64,000 nucleotides of DNA from Leptolyngbya sp. Cla-17 (GTDB lineage Bacteria; Cyanobacteriota; Cyanobacteriia; Leptolyngbyales; Leptolyngbyaceae): assembly GCF_016807185.1 (NCBI RefSeq), contig NZ_JAEVYN010000002.1, positions 310,001 through 374,000 on the forward strand, read 5' to 3'. Below the pieces are notes generated by a model. It searched no databases. It was given only the letters and a program-made list of their open reading frames with translations, and was not told the origin of the DNA. The position numbers were made by a program, and so were the translations under genes. Of the stretch, positions 26,240 to 34,984 are shown one piece after another; within the stretch, counting starts at the first letter, position 1, and every line of letters begins with the position of its first letter.

Positions 26240-26842
26240 TTATTTCAGCAATAAATTAGGGTCTTTGCCCAGTTTAAGTAGGCCATCTGCCGTGTTATGA
26301 ACGCCAAACTCGCCGCCCAGATGGGCCCCCAACGTGCCCTGCAAAAACATGATAAACAGAATGACCAGCCCTACTAACAAATAGCTCCACTGTACCTGCC
26401 TTGCAAAATCTTTGCGCCATGCGAAACGCTGCATACCCCGCCAAACAGCCATGCCTGTGATAAGAGCGAGCAGCAGAACACCGCCAACCCCATGCCAGAC
26501 CATGGTTTCCATTGCTCCTAAACCCCAATTGCTTATGACATCGGGTGATGGGGTTGCCAGCATGATTTCATAGAAGCCGGCTGCTACGGTGAAAAAGGTG
26601 ACGATCGCCGCCGCTAGCACGTTATACCAGCCAACATCGTAGAAATTGGAGCGCACTGCTTTGATTGCTAAAAAATTGAGGATCGATTTTTCTAACGGAA
26701 ACAGATTGCCTGCAATATCAAACGCGATCGCGATGATGAAAAGCCCCAAGGTAATATGCACCAGATTGGGATGGATTGGAATAGCGTAGGGCAAACCATT
26801 TGCACCCAATCCACCCAACTGCTGAACGAGTTCTTCGTTCAT
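26240..26842 (-). CDS. DUF2231 membrane protein (second)
   Basis: About 200 residues with four or more membrane helices. ATG 26842 is chosen because AAGGAG sits 9 bases upstream and it overlaps the stop of the preceding gene (ATGA); a longer frame to 26902 lacks this. The IPIHPNLVHITLGLFIIAIAFD segment is the His-containing helix typical of DUF2231. A second conserved His region is WHGVGGVLLLALITG. Paired histidines on helices may bind haem, but that is inference. It lies 21 bp before ctaC and is therefore a candidate accessory of the alternative oxidase. Confidence 0.85.
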   Translation of the reverse strand: MNEELVQQLGGLGANGLPYAIPIHPNLVHITLGLFIIAIAFDIAGNLFPLEKSILNFLAIKAVRSNFYDVGWYNVLAAAIVTFFTVAAGFYEIMLATPSPDVISNWGLGAMETMVWHGVGGVLLLALITGMAVWRGMQRFAWRKDFARQVQWSYLLVGLVILFIMFLQGTLGAHLGGEFGVHNTADGLLKLGKDPNLLLK

Positions 26843-27339
26843 TGCAACACTCCTTGTCTCGTAGCCTCTATCACTGGCACTGTGTGCAAGCCATACACCC
26901 ACACCAGTTTGTCGCCTAAGTAAACCTGAAAAAAGACCAACCCCATTAACAAAACGCTAGCTCCCATAAAAGCAAGCGGCACCTTTTGCGGATCGCGAGC
27001 GCGTAGAATGTAGCGCCAAGCCGTGATTGCAGCCAAAATTCCAGATAACGACCAGCCGAGCAGCGTATGCAGATTTAGAGTTGATACGGCTGCATTGTAA
27101 GGTTCAGCCAAACCTGCCTCTAATTGACCAAATAAAACTGCGATAAAAATGGACAACGTTGCAAAAAATAAATTCCACCAGCTCACTTCATGCAAACGAA
27201 TATTTTTCGTGAGACATGCTATCACGTCACAAACAACCGCGAATACAACCATCGCGATCACGAAATGCACCACGATTGGGTGAATCGTATCTGGATAAGG
27301 GAGGTTATGTTCATTGAGCGGAGGTAGATACTCAAGCAT
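26839..27339 (-). CDS. DUF2231 membrane protein (first)
   Basis: A 166-residue paralogue of the following gene with about four helices: IHPIVVHFVIAMVVFAVVCDV at the start, LHTLLGWSLSGILAAITAW in the middle and LMGLVFFQVYLGDKLVWVYG at the end. It is the first gene of the minus-strand oxidase operon, translationally coupled (4-bp ATGA overlap) to the second DUF2231 gene. Its start ATG has AAGGAGC about 8 bases upstream. The two proteins probably form a heterodimer; role in quinol oxidation or assembly is inferred only from context. Confidence 0.85.
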   Translation of the reverse strand: MLEYLPPLNEHNLPYPDTIHPIVVHFVIAMVVFAVVCDVIACLTKNIRLHEVSWWNLFFATLSIFIAVLFGQLEAGLAEPYNAAVSTLNLHTLLGWSLSGILAAITAWRYILRARDPQKVPLAFMGASVLLMGLVFFQVYLGDKLVWVYGLHTVPVIEATRQGVLQ

Positions 27340-27766
27340 TGTGTGCTCCTTTGTGCTTGATTCCTTGTGTTGCGGAGTTCACTCGATTCGGCAGATATGA
27401 CAAACTGTTAAAAACAGCAGTGTCTCATATGTGTAACGATTTTAAGAGTTGCATTCAATACAGAGCGGCGAAGGAACGGTTGCAATTTGGCGTTCCTTCT
27501 ATCGGCAAATCATATTCGTTGAAACAGGATTGCCTCCTAGACTGTAGCGCTGTTTTCAAATGACGACGACCCAATTTGTAGGATTGGATATTCCGCCTTC
27601 ATAAGCATCACTTGCCAGGTAAGACAGGCTGATAAAGGTCGCGATCGCCAACATCAATCCAAAAGCTCATTATTAAGAATTCTTAGAAGTGCGTAACAGG
27701 CACACACTTCGCAGTAGAGTCTGAAAACAGAACGTTCTAGAAACTTTAGATATAGGAAACTTCGTT
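27340..27766. other. Divergent promoter region between oxidase operon and psaI
   Basis: A 427-bp gap between the minus-strand oxidase operon and plus-strand psaI. It should hold both promoters. A 32-codon minus-strand frame (27556-27654; MLAIATFISLSYLASD, then a NPTNW end) reads like a tiny membrane protein but has only a weak GGA upstream, so it is not called. Otherwise nothing recognised. Confidence 0.4.
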
Positions 27767-27895
27767 ATGACAGGTTCATACGCGGCTTCGTTTTTGCCTT
27801 GGATTTTAATTCCTGTAGTGACTTGGCTTTTGCCTGCTGTAGTGATGGGTCTTTTGTTCCTCTATATTGAGCGCGAAGATCCCACTGGCATTTAA
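27767..27895 (+). CDS. psaI: Photosystem I subunit VIII
   Basis: A 42-residue single-helix protein, MTGSYAASFLPWILIPVV at the start and a hydrophobic helix ending in LLFLYIERED. It closely matches PsaI, which sits at the PSI trimer interface near PsaL and stabilises trimers in cyanobacteria. It was too short for routine gene calling and was found by translating the region. GGAAAC upstream is a weak ribosome site. A strong bidirectional terminator lies 16 bp after the stop. Confidence 0.93.
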   Translation: MTGSYAASFLPWILIPVVTWLLPAVVMGLLFLYIEREDPTGI

Positions 27896-27911
27896 AGCGT
27901 CTTTCGCTACC

Positions 27912-27951
27912 AAAAAACCGCCTGCTAAACATAAGTAAGCAGGCGGTTTTT
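27912..27951. terminator. Bidirectional terminator between psaI and psbJ
   Basis: Inverted repeat AAAAACCGCCTGCT / AGCAGGCGGTTTTT with an 11-base loop. A-runs on the left arm and T-runs on the right arm make it usable from either strand. It ends psaI on the plus strand and probably also backs up termination of the convergent psbEFLJ transcript. A smaller hairpin (ATTTGGG/CCCAAAT, 27996-28014) lies nearer psbJ. Confidence 0.85.
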
Positions 27952-28024
27952 CTATGCATTTGCTCTGGGTTAGAACACTCTGAGAGGATTTTTCTATTTG
28001 GGCGAAACCCAAATCCATCAATCT

Positions 28025-28144
28025 CTAAACGGAGGAGCCTAGCCCAGCATAGGCACCATAGAAAAAGAGTCCTAAAACACTGATCACTCCTAGACCTGCA
28101 ACAGTTGCCACAATCCAAAGAGGAATTCTTCCAGATTTCAACAT
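28025..28144 (-). CDS. psbJ: Photosystem II protein J
   Basis: A 39-residue one-helix PSII subunit: SGRIPLWIVATVAGLGVIS, then FFYGAYAGLGSSV, the highly conserved PsbJ ending. PsbJ lies beside cytochrome b559 and helps PSII assembly and electron flow at QA/QB. Start ATG 28144 has AGAGGTG upstream. Last gene of the psbE-F-L-J cluster on the minus strand. Confidence 0.95.
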   Translation of the reverse strand: MLKSGRIPLWIVATVAGLGVISVLGLFFYGAYAGLGSSV

Positions 28145-28214
28145 AAGTGTCACCTCTTAGTAAACCGAAATTAAAAATGAAGCGTAGAGCGCCTGGTTCA
28201 AGCGCTCCAAAAAG

Positions 28215-28340
28215 TTAGTTAAAAAAGTAGCTAGAAAAAAGAATTCCTAGCGCGAAAATCATCAACAGCCCTAAATAAAGGGAGGTACGATTTAGCTCGA
28301 CTGGTTGCTTATTGGGATTGGGAGATCTGCTTAAGGGCAT
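28215..28340 (-). CDS. psbL: Photosystem II protein L
   Basis: A 41-residue PSII subunit with the conserved NPNKQPVELNRTSLYLGL and a terminal ILFSSYFFN. PsbL is needed for PSII dimer stability and QA function. The N-terminus is slightly longer (MPLSRSPNPN) than in many homologues. It starts 8 bp after psbF and precedes psbJ by 70 bp. Confidence 0.95.
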   Translation of the reverse strand: MPLSRSPNPNKQPVELNRTSLYLGLLMIFALGILFSSYFFN

Positions 28341-28348
28341 AACTTTAA

Positions 28349-28483
28349 TTACCTTTGAGTAAATTGCATAGCGGCGATCGCGCCTAGAAAAAACACAGTT
28401 GGAACCGCTAACGTGTGAACCGCTAACCAGCGAACTGTAAAAATTGGATAGGAGATTGGTTGGTTGGGAGTGTTGCTAGTCAT
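28349..28483 (-). CDS. psbF: Cytochrome b559 beta subunit
   Basis: A 44-residue single-helix protein: NQPISYPIFTVRWLAVHTL, then VPTVFFLGAIAAMQFTQR. The His in RWLAVHTL is the axial haem ligand contributed by the beta chain. It forms cytochrome b559 with PsbE in the PSII core, essential for PSII assembly. Located between psbE and psbL in the standard order. Confidence 0.96.
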   Translation of the reverse strand: MTSNTPNQPISYPIFTVRWLAVHTLAVPTVFFLGAIAAMQFTQR

Positions 28484-28539
28484 ACTTACTTACTGCCGTG
28501 AAACTACTTCAAATCTAAAAGCCTCCATCCACCAGGAAG

Positions 28540-28791
28540 CTATTTTTGCTGAATAAACTGATCAATCTGCTGCTTTGCATCAAAGCGATCTCTGACAATA
28601 GGCGCTTTGTCCCGCGTAGATGGAAAGTACTCATTCGGACGAGGAGTGCCGAACGCATCATAAGCTAGACCCGTCTGTACAAATAGCCATCCAGCAATAA
28701 ACAATGCTGGGATTGTGATGCTATGAATGACCCAATAGCGCACACTTGTAATAATGTCCGTAAACGGACGCTCACCTGTCGTTCCAGCCAT
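28540..28791 (-). CDS. psbE: Cytochrome b559 alpha subunit
   Basis: An 83-residue PSII subunit: GTTGERPFTDIITSVRYWVI, with haem-ligand His in RYWVIHSITIP, one helix, and a lumenal C-terminal part (GTPRPNEYFPSTRDKAPIV). GGAG lies 8 bases before the ATG. First of psbE-F-L-J, preceded on the same strand by ycf48 and rubA, a gene order conserved in cyanobacteria. Confidence 0.97.
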   Translation of the reverse strand: MAGTTGERPFTDIITSVRYWVIHSITIPALFIAGWLFVQTGLAYDAFGTPRPNEYFPSTRDKAPIVRDRFDAKQQIDQFIQQK

Positions 28792-28880
28792 TTCAATTTC
28801 TCCACTCAGATTTGTTTCAAGACTTAACTTCTATCATATGAGATAGCAGCCCCTAAGCTGAATGAGCTTAATAGAAATGA

Positions 28881-29885
28881 TTAAACTGCTTGATTGGCGC
28901 TGTCATCATATTTTAACAAAGAGCCTTGACCAATAATGAATCCCCGATCTGGACTCAAGAACTTAATTTTGTAGAGGTTAGACGGCACATCCTCAATGAA
29001 CTTATCTTTTTCCCAAGTTTTGCCCCCATCCATACTCCGCAGCAGATTGCCGCTACCTCCCGCAACCCAGATCTCTTCGGGGGTACGATATGCCAAATCT
29101 AACAGTCCCCAACTGGTTGCAAATTCAGGATTAATCACGTCTTCCCATTCATCTGGGCTACCGACATTGCTGAACTGAATTAACCCACCTCGTGCCAACA
29201 TCCATAGCCGACCATCTCCGGTAAAGCCCATGTTTTGCAGCCGACGAGAACTACTCCGATTGTAGGGCTGCCACGCTTCTTGACCGGGTTGCCAGATAGA
29301 GTAAAAGTTTCCGCGAGAGGATACTGCTACATATTCGCCGCTTGGAGAACGAGAAATATTGCGGATAACTCCTACCGCTTCTTCTACCAAAGCTTTCCAA
29401 GACTTTCCACCATCCGAAGTGCGGTAAATCGCACCGATGTTTGTGGTCATTTCAGCCGATTTGGCACCCAACGCTAAAACTGTATTGGGTGCACCAGGAA
29501 GCTTTTCGCTTAAGGGAATCCGCGACCAAGACTTCCCTGCATCTTCAGTGTGAAGCAAGATAGAAGGTTGACCCACAATCCAGCCTTCGTTTCCATCAAA
29601 GCTAACAGACGTAAACCGATAGGGTTCGTCAAGCTCTAGGCTGCGCGATGCCCAAGTCTCTCCAGCATCAGTTGTTTCAAATAAGGTTGCGTTTGAACCT
29701 ACTAACCAACCATGGGGGGAATCGCCAATGAAACTAATGTCGTTTAAGTTCGCTTCTGTATCGACAGAAATGACCCGCCAAGGATTAGTGCTGGTGGGTG
29801 GAAGATATCCACCGCAAGCAGTACAGAATATAGCGATCGCACACAGCGCTAAAATTTGACGTAAAACTTTCGTAGCTACACGCAT
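28881..29885 (-). CDS. ycf48: PSII assembly factor Ycf48
   Basis: About 334 residues from ATG 29885 (a TTG six codons upstream is less likely). A lipobox (IFCTACGG) makes it a lumenal/thylakoid lipoprotein. The mature part is a seven-bladed propeller with repeated asp-box-like motifs (TTDAGETWASRS, HTEDAGKSWSRI, RTSDGGKSWKAL, SMDGGKTWEKD). Ycf48/HCF136 binds the D1 precursor early in PSII assembly. Its place between rubA and psbE matches its job. Confidence 0.95.
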   Translation of the reverse strand: MRVATKVLRQILALCAIAIFCTACGGYLPPTSTNPWRVISVDTEANLNDISFIGDSPHGWLVGSNATLFETTDAGETWASRSLELDEPYRFTSVSFDGNEGWIVGQPSILLHTEDAGKSWSRIPLSEKLPGAPNTVLALGAKSAEMTTNIGAIYRTSDGGKSWKALVEEAVGVIRNISRSPSGEYVAVSSRGNFYSIWQPGQEAWQPYNRSSSRRLQNMGFTGDGRLWMLARGGLIQFSNVGSPDEWEDVINPEFATSWGLLDLAYRTPEEIWVAGGSGNLLRSMDGGKTWEKDKFIEDVPSNLYKIKFLSPDRGFIIGQGSLLKYDDSANQAV

Positions 29886-29970
29886 CACAGTTTCAACTCT
29901 CAACAGATGTATATCAATTTTGCAATGTATTCATCACTTAAAGAAGCGCGATGAATTGAGGCACCCACAC

Positions 29971-30303
29971 CTATTGCAATCCATAAAGACTAATAAAAAA
30001 TAAGAACAGCAAAAATAGACCCCCAAAGATCAAAAGGTTTTTTTGATCCGGAGTCATACTGTTAACCCCAAAACCATACTTAAGATTTTCCTTGAAGCCA
30101 GAGGCAGAGCCATCTGTTCCAAGATTAGAAAACCGGGAAGACCGCGCTCCACAAACAGGGCAACGCCAATCTTCAGGAAGGGAGTCAAACGCTACTCCAG
30201 GAGGAATATCTCGTTTGTCATCTCCTTTGATGGGGTCATAGACATAGCCACAAGCTTGACACTCGTGGCGGTCTAAGGTTGGTTCAATCGTTTGGGTACT
30301 CAT
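29971..30303 (-). CDS. rubA: Membrane-anchored rubredoxin RubA
   Basis: 110 residues from ATG 30303 (GGTGA 6 bases upstream). A rubredoxin domain has the two iron-binding knuckles CQACGYVYDP and CPVCGAR. A linker and one C-terminal membrane helix (LLIFGGLFLLFLFFISL) follow. RubA is required for photosystem biogenesis (reported for PSI in some species and PSII in others). Heads the rubA-ycf48-psbEFLJ cluster. Confidence 0.95.
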   Translation of the reverse strand: MSTQTIEPTLDRHECQACGYVYDPIKGDDKRDIPPGVAFDSLPEDWRCPVCGARSSRFSNLGTDGSASGFKENLKYGFGVNSMTPDQKNLLIFGGLFLLFLFFISLYGLQ

Positions 30304-30679
30304 CGTTTCACCACTGAGCGCTAACAACCAATTGCTAACAGAAAGACAGTCGTGCCAGCAAAAAAATCAGTGAATCTGAAAACTCTATTAAATTATGATA
30401 CGACCCTTAGGGCATAGGTGCTAGCAATCAACCGGGAGACCAGTCAGCATCAGCGATCGCAATCATTAAAGTTCAAACGGAACTCTAGAACCCTGAAAAC
30501 TTAGATATAGTTGCGCGAACTGCAACTAAACTTAATTTCATCGCCTATGCCAAAGCACTGAGCTTGGCCATAGGATAACTTCTATCCTTTTGTGAAGCTC
30601 AGCCCACTTATAATATTGAAGGGCAGCAATTTCTAAGCGTTGTTAACCGTATCTAAATAATGAAGAGGCAGTTCTAATT
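30304..30679. other. Divergent promoter region between rubA and ndhC
   Basis: 376 bp containing the promoters of the rubA-psbJ cluster (minus) and ndhC-K-J (plus). A short inverted arrangement around 30550-30575 (CCAAAGCACTGAGCTTGG) may form a weak hairpin. No gene or RNA recognised. Confidence 0.4.
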
Positions 30680-31042
30680 GTGTTTGTTCTTAGTGGATAT
30701 GAATACCTTTTAGGGTTTACGTTGGTATGCAGCTTAGTTCCAATTTTGGCGTTAACGGCTTCCAAACTACTCCGCCCCAGTCGCCGTGGACCTGAACGGC
30801 GAACAACCTACGAATCTGGAATGGAACCCATTGGCGGTGCCTGGATTCAGTTCAACATTCGCTACTACATGTTCGCCTTGATTTTCGTCATTTTCGATGT
30901 AGAGACTGTGTTTCTTTACCCGTGGGCGGTTGCGTTCAATCAACTAGGGCTACTGGCATTTCTTGAAGCCTTGGTTTTCATTGGCATTTTAGTAATTGGT
31001 CTTGTTTATGCTTGGCGGAAAGGAGCGTTGGAATGGTCATAA
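30680..31042 (+). CDS. ndhC: NDH-1 subunit NdhC
   Basis: A 120-residue membrane subunit of the photosynthetic NDH-1 complex. Three helices and the conserved loop RRTTYESGMEPIGGAWIQFN, FALIFVIFDVETVFLYPWA, are diagnostic of subunit 3 (NuoA family). It uses a GTG start. First gene of ndhC-K-J, whose products link the membrane arm to the peripheral arm accepting electrons from ferredoxin. Confidence 0.96.
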   Translation: MFVLSGYEYLLGFTLVCSLVPILALTASKLLRPSRRGPERRTTYESGMEPIGGAWIQFNIRYYMFALIFVIFDVETVFLYPWAVAFNQLGLLAFLEALVFIGILVIGLVYAWRKGALEWS

Positions 31043-31779
31043 AACCTAATACTCAGGTTCAAAGTTTGTCAATTGATCCCTCTGAGCGGATTATGAACCC
31101 AATTGAGCGACCTCAGGTTACTCAAGATCTGTCAGAAAACGTCATTTTGACCACTGTGGATGATTTATATAACTGGGCGCGGCTTTCTAGTCTGTGGCCT
31201 TTGTTATATGGAACAGCCTGCTGCTTTATTGAGTTTGCTGCCCTAATTGGCTCACGGTTTGACTTTGATCGCTTCGGTCTAGTTCCGCGATCAAGTCCTC
31301 GTCAAGCTGACCTCATCATCACCGCAGGCACCCTCACAATGAAGATGGCACCTGCCCTAGTTCGACTGTACGAACAAATGCCTGACCCAAAATACGTCAT
31401 TGCCATGGGTGCTTGCACTATTACAGGTGGAATGTTCAGCGTCGATTCACCTACCGCCGTTCGGGGTGTGGATAAACTCATTCCAGTAGACGTGTATCTA
31501 CCGGGTTGCCCTCCGCGTCCAGAAGCGATTATTGATGCCATCATCAAGTTGCGTAAAAAAATTTCAAACGAGTCAATTCAGGAGCGGGGAATGCTGCGGC
31601 AAATCCATCGCTACTACAGCACAACACACACCATGAAAGTTGTGGAACCAATATTGACGGGCAAATATCTCCAGTCTGGCACTCGTGAAGCGCCCCCCAA
31701 AGAATTGATGGAGGCGATGGGAATGCCAATTCCGCCAGCACTGTTGACGGCTCAGAAGGAGGAGATAGATCGTGGCTGA
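31033..31779 (+). CDS. ndhK: NDH-1 subunit NdhK
   Basis: About 248 residues from ATG 31033, preceded by AAAGGAG; the frame overlaps the ndhC end by 10 bp. It binds the N2 [4Fe-4S] cluster: the tandem cysteines in YGTACCFIEF, then GACTITGGMF and LPGCPPRPEA are all present. The N-terminal extension before the core is typical of cyanobacteria. Confidence 0.96.
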   Translation: MVIKPNTQVQSLSIDPSERIMNPIERPQVTQDLSENVILTTVDDLYNWARLSSLWPLLYGTACCFIEFAALIGSRFDFDRFGLVPRSSPRQADLIITAGTLTMKMAPALVRLYEQMPDPKYVIAMGACTITGGMFSVDSPTAVRGVDKLIPVDVYLPGCPPRPEAIIDAIIKLRKKISNESIQERGMLRQIHRYYSTTHTMKVVEPILTGKYLQSGTREAPPKELMEAMGMPIPPALLTAQKEEIDRG

Positions 31780-32290
31780 AGCGCAAGAAACGTCAACTCC
31801 AGCCCCAATTGTTGAGGCTGGAAAGGTTTCCAAGTGGTTGACTGAAAATGGGTTCGAGCATGAATTTTTAGGACTGGATGCATCTGGTGTTGAGATGTTG
31901 ATTGTCGATCGCGACTTTTTAATTCCCATCTCAACTGCACTCTATGCCTATGGGTTCAATTTTCTACAGTGCCAAGGTGGATATGACTCTGGACCCGGTC
32001 AAGATTTAGTCAGCTTTTATCACCTGATCAAAATTGCTGATAATGTCGATCGCCCTGAGGAAGTTCGAGTCAAAGTTTCTTTACCTCGTGCTAATCCTTC
32101 TGTGCCATCGGTTTATTGGATCTGGAAGAGCGCAGACTGGCAGGAGCGAGAAACCTATGATATGTATGGCATCATTTATGAAGGTCACCCCAACCTAAAG
32201 CGGATTTTGATGCCCGAGGATTGGGTTGGTTATCCCCTGCGGAAAGACTACATCTCGCCCGATTTTTATGAGCTTCAGGATGCTTACTAA
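31772..32290 (+). CDS. ndhJ: NDH-1 subunit NdhJ
   Basis: A 172-residue peripheral-arm subunit (NuoC, 30-kDa family): the signature WQERETYDMYGIIYEGHPNL and the end LRKDYISPDFYELQDAY. It starts at GTG 31772 with AAGGAGG 7 bases upstream and overlaps the ndhK stop by 8 bp. Followed by a terminator. Confidence 0.96.
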   Translation: MAEAQETSTPAPIVEAGKVSKWLTENGFEHEFLGLDASGVEMLIVDRDFLIPISTALYAYGFNFLQCQGGYDSGPGQDLVSFYHLIKIADNVDRPEEVRVKVSLPRANPSVPSVYWIWKSADWQERETYDMYGIIYEGHPNLKRILMPEDWVGYPLRKDYISPDFYELQDAY

Positions 32291-32314
32291 CTCGTTACTA
32301 TTGAGTTTTTGATG

Positions 32315-32347
32315 AAAAGCTGTGTGGTTGTAGCTACACAGCTTTTT
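32315..32347 (+). terminator. Terminator after ndhJ
   Basis: Hairpin AAAAGCTGTGT / ACACAGCTTTTT with a 10-base loop, ending in five T, 25 bp after the ndhJ stop. It also has A-runs on the left, so could act on transcripts of the convergent sensor kinase. Confidence 0.85.
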
Positions 32348-32431
32348 ATATGAACTGTGTGGATTGAGTATTAAAAACAACGCGATCGCATTTTCAAAAA
32401 CTTCATTTTTCAAAAGCTTACAGCTAGAAAT

Positions 32432-34315
32432 CTACAGTAATAGATCAAGCACATCAGTCATTTGGGCCGTAATCATCACAGGTTCTTGATACAGCGGGAC
32501 GGTAAAAGTGACCGTAGAGCCTAGACCCTCACCCATACTGTAGAAATTTACTACTCCACCCATGGCTTCTACAAGCTTTTGAGAAATTGCTAATCCTAAC
32601 CCTGTCCCCCCATATTGGCGAGTGCGAGATCCATCGACTTGGCTAAACGACTGAAACAGCTTATCCTGCTTATCAAGCGATACGCCAATTCCAGTATCCG
32701 CCACTCGGATTTTGACGTGTCCAGGCAGGTCAACCCCTTGAACCGTTAACTTTTTCTTAATAATTTCTATGCTGATGGTCACACCGCCGTCATGAGTGAA
32801 CTTAATGGCATTGCCGACCAAATTTAACATTACCTGTAGCAAACGCTGATAGTTACCATAGATAATGATTTCGTCATCTGTGGGCGGTTTTTGAATCTCA
32901 AAACTCAGGTTTTTTTGGCGTACCTGATTGCTAATGAAATCTGCAACATCATTTAATAGCTCCGCAAGCTTAACTGGACTCAGCTCAATTTGCAGTTTTC
33001 CAGCTTCAATTTTGGCAATGTCGAGGATGTCATTAATGATATTGAGCAGGTGTAAGGCTGAGCGATAGGCTTCACCAATGAATTCAATTTGTTCTTCAGG
33101 ATCATCTGCCATACCGTCTAGAACGAGCTTAAGAAAGCCAATCATGCCGTTGAGTGGAGTCCTTAATTCATGAGAGGTATTGGCAAGGAATTCACTTTTC
33201 AATCGAGAAGCTTCTTCAGCTTGCTCTCTAGCTTCTTCTAGTTCGCGATGTTTCTGCCGCAGGTTATTGTTTGCTTTTTGCACCTCGGTCGCCAAGGATT
33301 GGCTGGCAGAAATCAAATTCGCGTGAGCGATCGCGGTTCCCACCTGATCTGCCAACTCTTGCACAAATTCTATCTCCACCTCGGTCCAACGGCGGGGTTG
33401 ATCATCTTGATACAGCACAATTAGCCCATTAGGCTGATCTTGGTGAGAGGTAACCACAATCAGCATGGAGTATTGCACTAGACTACGCAGCGTTGCTGGT
33501 GGTCGAGCCGCTTCTTGAGCTAAGACTCTAGGTTCATCCCGCACATTCACAGGATTCAGCGTTGTTAGCACTGCTTGCAAATCGGCATCATCTGCTACAG
33601 AGAATTCTAAATCTTGCATCGGGCAAAATGCCCCTCGACAATATTCAGCAACTGCCTTTATGGTGGGTTTAGTCGGCTCATAGGGAAATACAACACAGCG
33701 GCTCACGCCTAATAAGTCGCCTAATCCTTCGACAGTTTGCTGCCAAATGGTAGGTAGATCCAGAGTCCGGCGAATATTCCAGGCAATTTGGGTCAGTAGT
33801 TTATGGGTGTCAGCGCCACCAATTGCTACCGCTGGAAACCCTTTAAAGTCAGCACCAGCGCCCGCTGTTGGCTCAGTTAACTGAACTAAGCTAGAATTCA
33901 GTTCCGCTTCTGGTTGGGCAGAATTAGGATAGATCCTACCCGTGACTAAAACAGTGCTGGCAATTCTATCGACCCCAATTACTGGATTCATCGTCAAGTC
34001 TGCTTGCAGCCGAAAATCGCCACAGCGGAACTTGAACTTGAATTTTTGAGCTGTTTGAGACTCTAAAACTTGGTGAATCCGGGTAATGTACGCTTTTGTA
34101 TCAACCGGACCGAAAATACGACCCGGTAGCTGTCCGATTAGTTGATCTGACTGAATGCCATAAACCTCTGCCAATTGCCAAAAGAAGGACAAGCAACGCC
34201 CCTCACGGTCTTGAGCCATGACAAACTCGGTGAGGTCGCTACCTTCGCCCTGTTTTTTGGGGGTCGCTCCTTGTTGTATAGAAAAAGAACGTTGATAGTT
34301 TGCAGAAGAAGGCAT
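32432..34315 (-). CDS. PAS-GAF sensor histidine kinase
   Basis: About 627 residues from ATG 34315 (a TTG at 34378 gives 648; neither has a strong ribosome site). Order: PAS-like region (SFFWQLAEVYGIQSDQLIG), GAF domain about 180-330, coiled-coil linker, HisKA with the phosphorylated His in EFLANTSHELRTPLNGMIG, and a HATPase domain with NLVGNAIKFTHDGG, VADTGIGV and GGTGLGLAIS. It ends soon after the ATPase, with no receiver domain. Cytoplasmic, signal unknown. No response regulator is adjacent, so its partner lies elsewhere. Confidence 0.92.
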   Translation of the reverse strand: MPSSANYQRSFSIQQGATPKKQGEGSDLTEFVMAQDREGRCLSFFWQLAEVYGIQSDQLIGQLPGRIFGPVDTKAYITRIHQVLESQTAQKFKFKFRCGDFRLQADLTMNPVIGVDRIASTVLVTGRIYPNSAQPEAELNSSLVQLTEPTAGAGADFKGFPAVAIGGADTHKLLTQIAWNIRRTLDLPTIWQQTVEGLGDLLGVSRCVVFPYEPTKPTIKAVAEYCRGAFCPMQDLEFSVADDADLQAVLTTLNPVNVRDEPRVLAQEAARPPATLRSLVQYSMLIVVTSHQDQPNGLIVLYQDDQPRRWTEVEIEFVQELADQVGTAIAHANLISASQSLATEVQKANNNLRQKHRELEEAREQAEEASRLKSEFLANTSHELRTPLNGMIGFLKLVLDGMADDPEEQIEFIGEAYRSALHLLNIINDILDIAKIEAGKLQIELSPVKLAELLNDVADFISNQVRQKNLSFEIQKPPTDDEIIIYGNYQRLLQVMLNLVGNAIKFTHDGGVTISIEIIKKKLTVQGVDLPGHVKIRVADTGIGVSLDKQDKLFQSFSQVDGSRTRQYGGTGLGLAISQKLVEAMGGVVNFYSMGEGLGSTVTFTVPLYQEPVMITAQMTDVLDLLL

Positions 34316-34471
34316 CAGGACTCTAGCTAGCGTCTTTTTTGGAGAAGGATCAAAACTAGCGATTGATAAAGATTGCAACAGGGCTATTCAAGCATCACTA
34401 ATCTAGCCTAAGTCTAGTATGCACATTCTTTAATCTACTGAACCACTTGCATGCTTCTTCATTACCCTTTT

Positions 34472-34702
34472 TTAATCGTTCCACTCACCTCGAGGCGGAA
34501 CTGGCGGATTTCGCTGTAGATTGCGGGTCAATTCATCATCCCGGCGCAATTCATTTTTAAGCCACTGCCGCACGGCTACTTCAATCACCTTGCTAGGGTC
34601 ATTGGTCAAGTGCTTAATCTGATCTAGCAAAGCGGGATCTAAACGGACAGACAATTCAACTTTTTCGGAAGCCGACTGGGAAAACAGGGCAGACTCATTC
34701 AT
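34472..34702 (-). CDS. Ribbon-helix-helix-like small protein
   Basis: A 76-residue protein with the pattern VELSVRLDPALLDQIKHL and VIEVAVRQWLKNEL: a beta strand followed by two helices, as in CopG/Arc-type DNA-binding proteins. The C-terminal tail is Pro/Arg-rich. No toxin gene is adjacent, so a plain regulator is as likely as a solitary antitoxin. Transcribed on the minus strand, divergent from lepA; 280 bp separate it from lepA with nothing else seen. Confidence 0.7.
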   Translation of the reverse strand: MNESALFSQSASEKVELSVRLDPALLDQIKHLTNDPSKVIEVAVRQWLKNELRRDDELTRNLQRNPPVPPRGEWND

Positions 34703-34984
34703 AGTTTGGATGCTAGCGAACGTTGGTTCAAGTAAGGAACAACCTGTTGAAAACAGGTCATCTGAACTACTTCAGCAATAGATAAGTTTAACCCGACAGG
34801 CCTATAAACATAACCAACTTACGGCATAACTGCCTAGCATTCCTAATGCTACCTACAAGATTTTACAAATTCAAAGGAATTTTTATGCTCTCAAAAGATA
34901 CAGCAATAAAGTTGGACTGATGAGTGTGAGGTTTCAGAGGTGACCCGTTACAATTACGTTAAAAGCTTCTATACAGCCAGAGAT

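Noticed and set aside
27556..27654. 32-codon minus-strand frame resembling a tiny membrane protein
   Set aside because: Only a weak GGA upstream and no recognised family; mentioned in the intergenic entry but not called.
27765..28118. 117-codon minus-strand frame across psaI and psbJ
   Set aside because: It conflicts with the clearly recognised psaI and psbJ genes and crosses a terminator.
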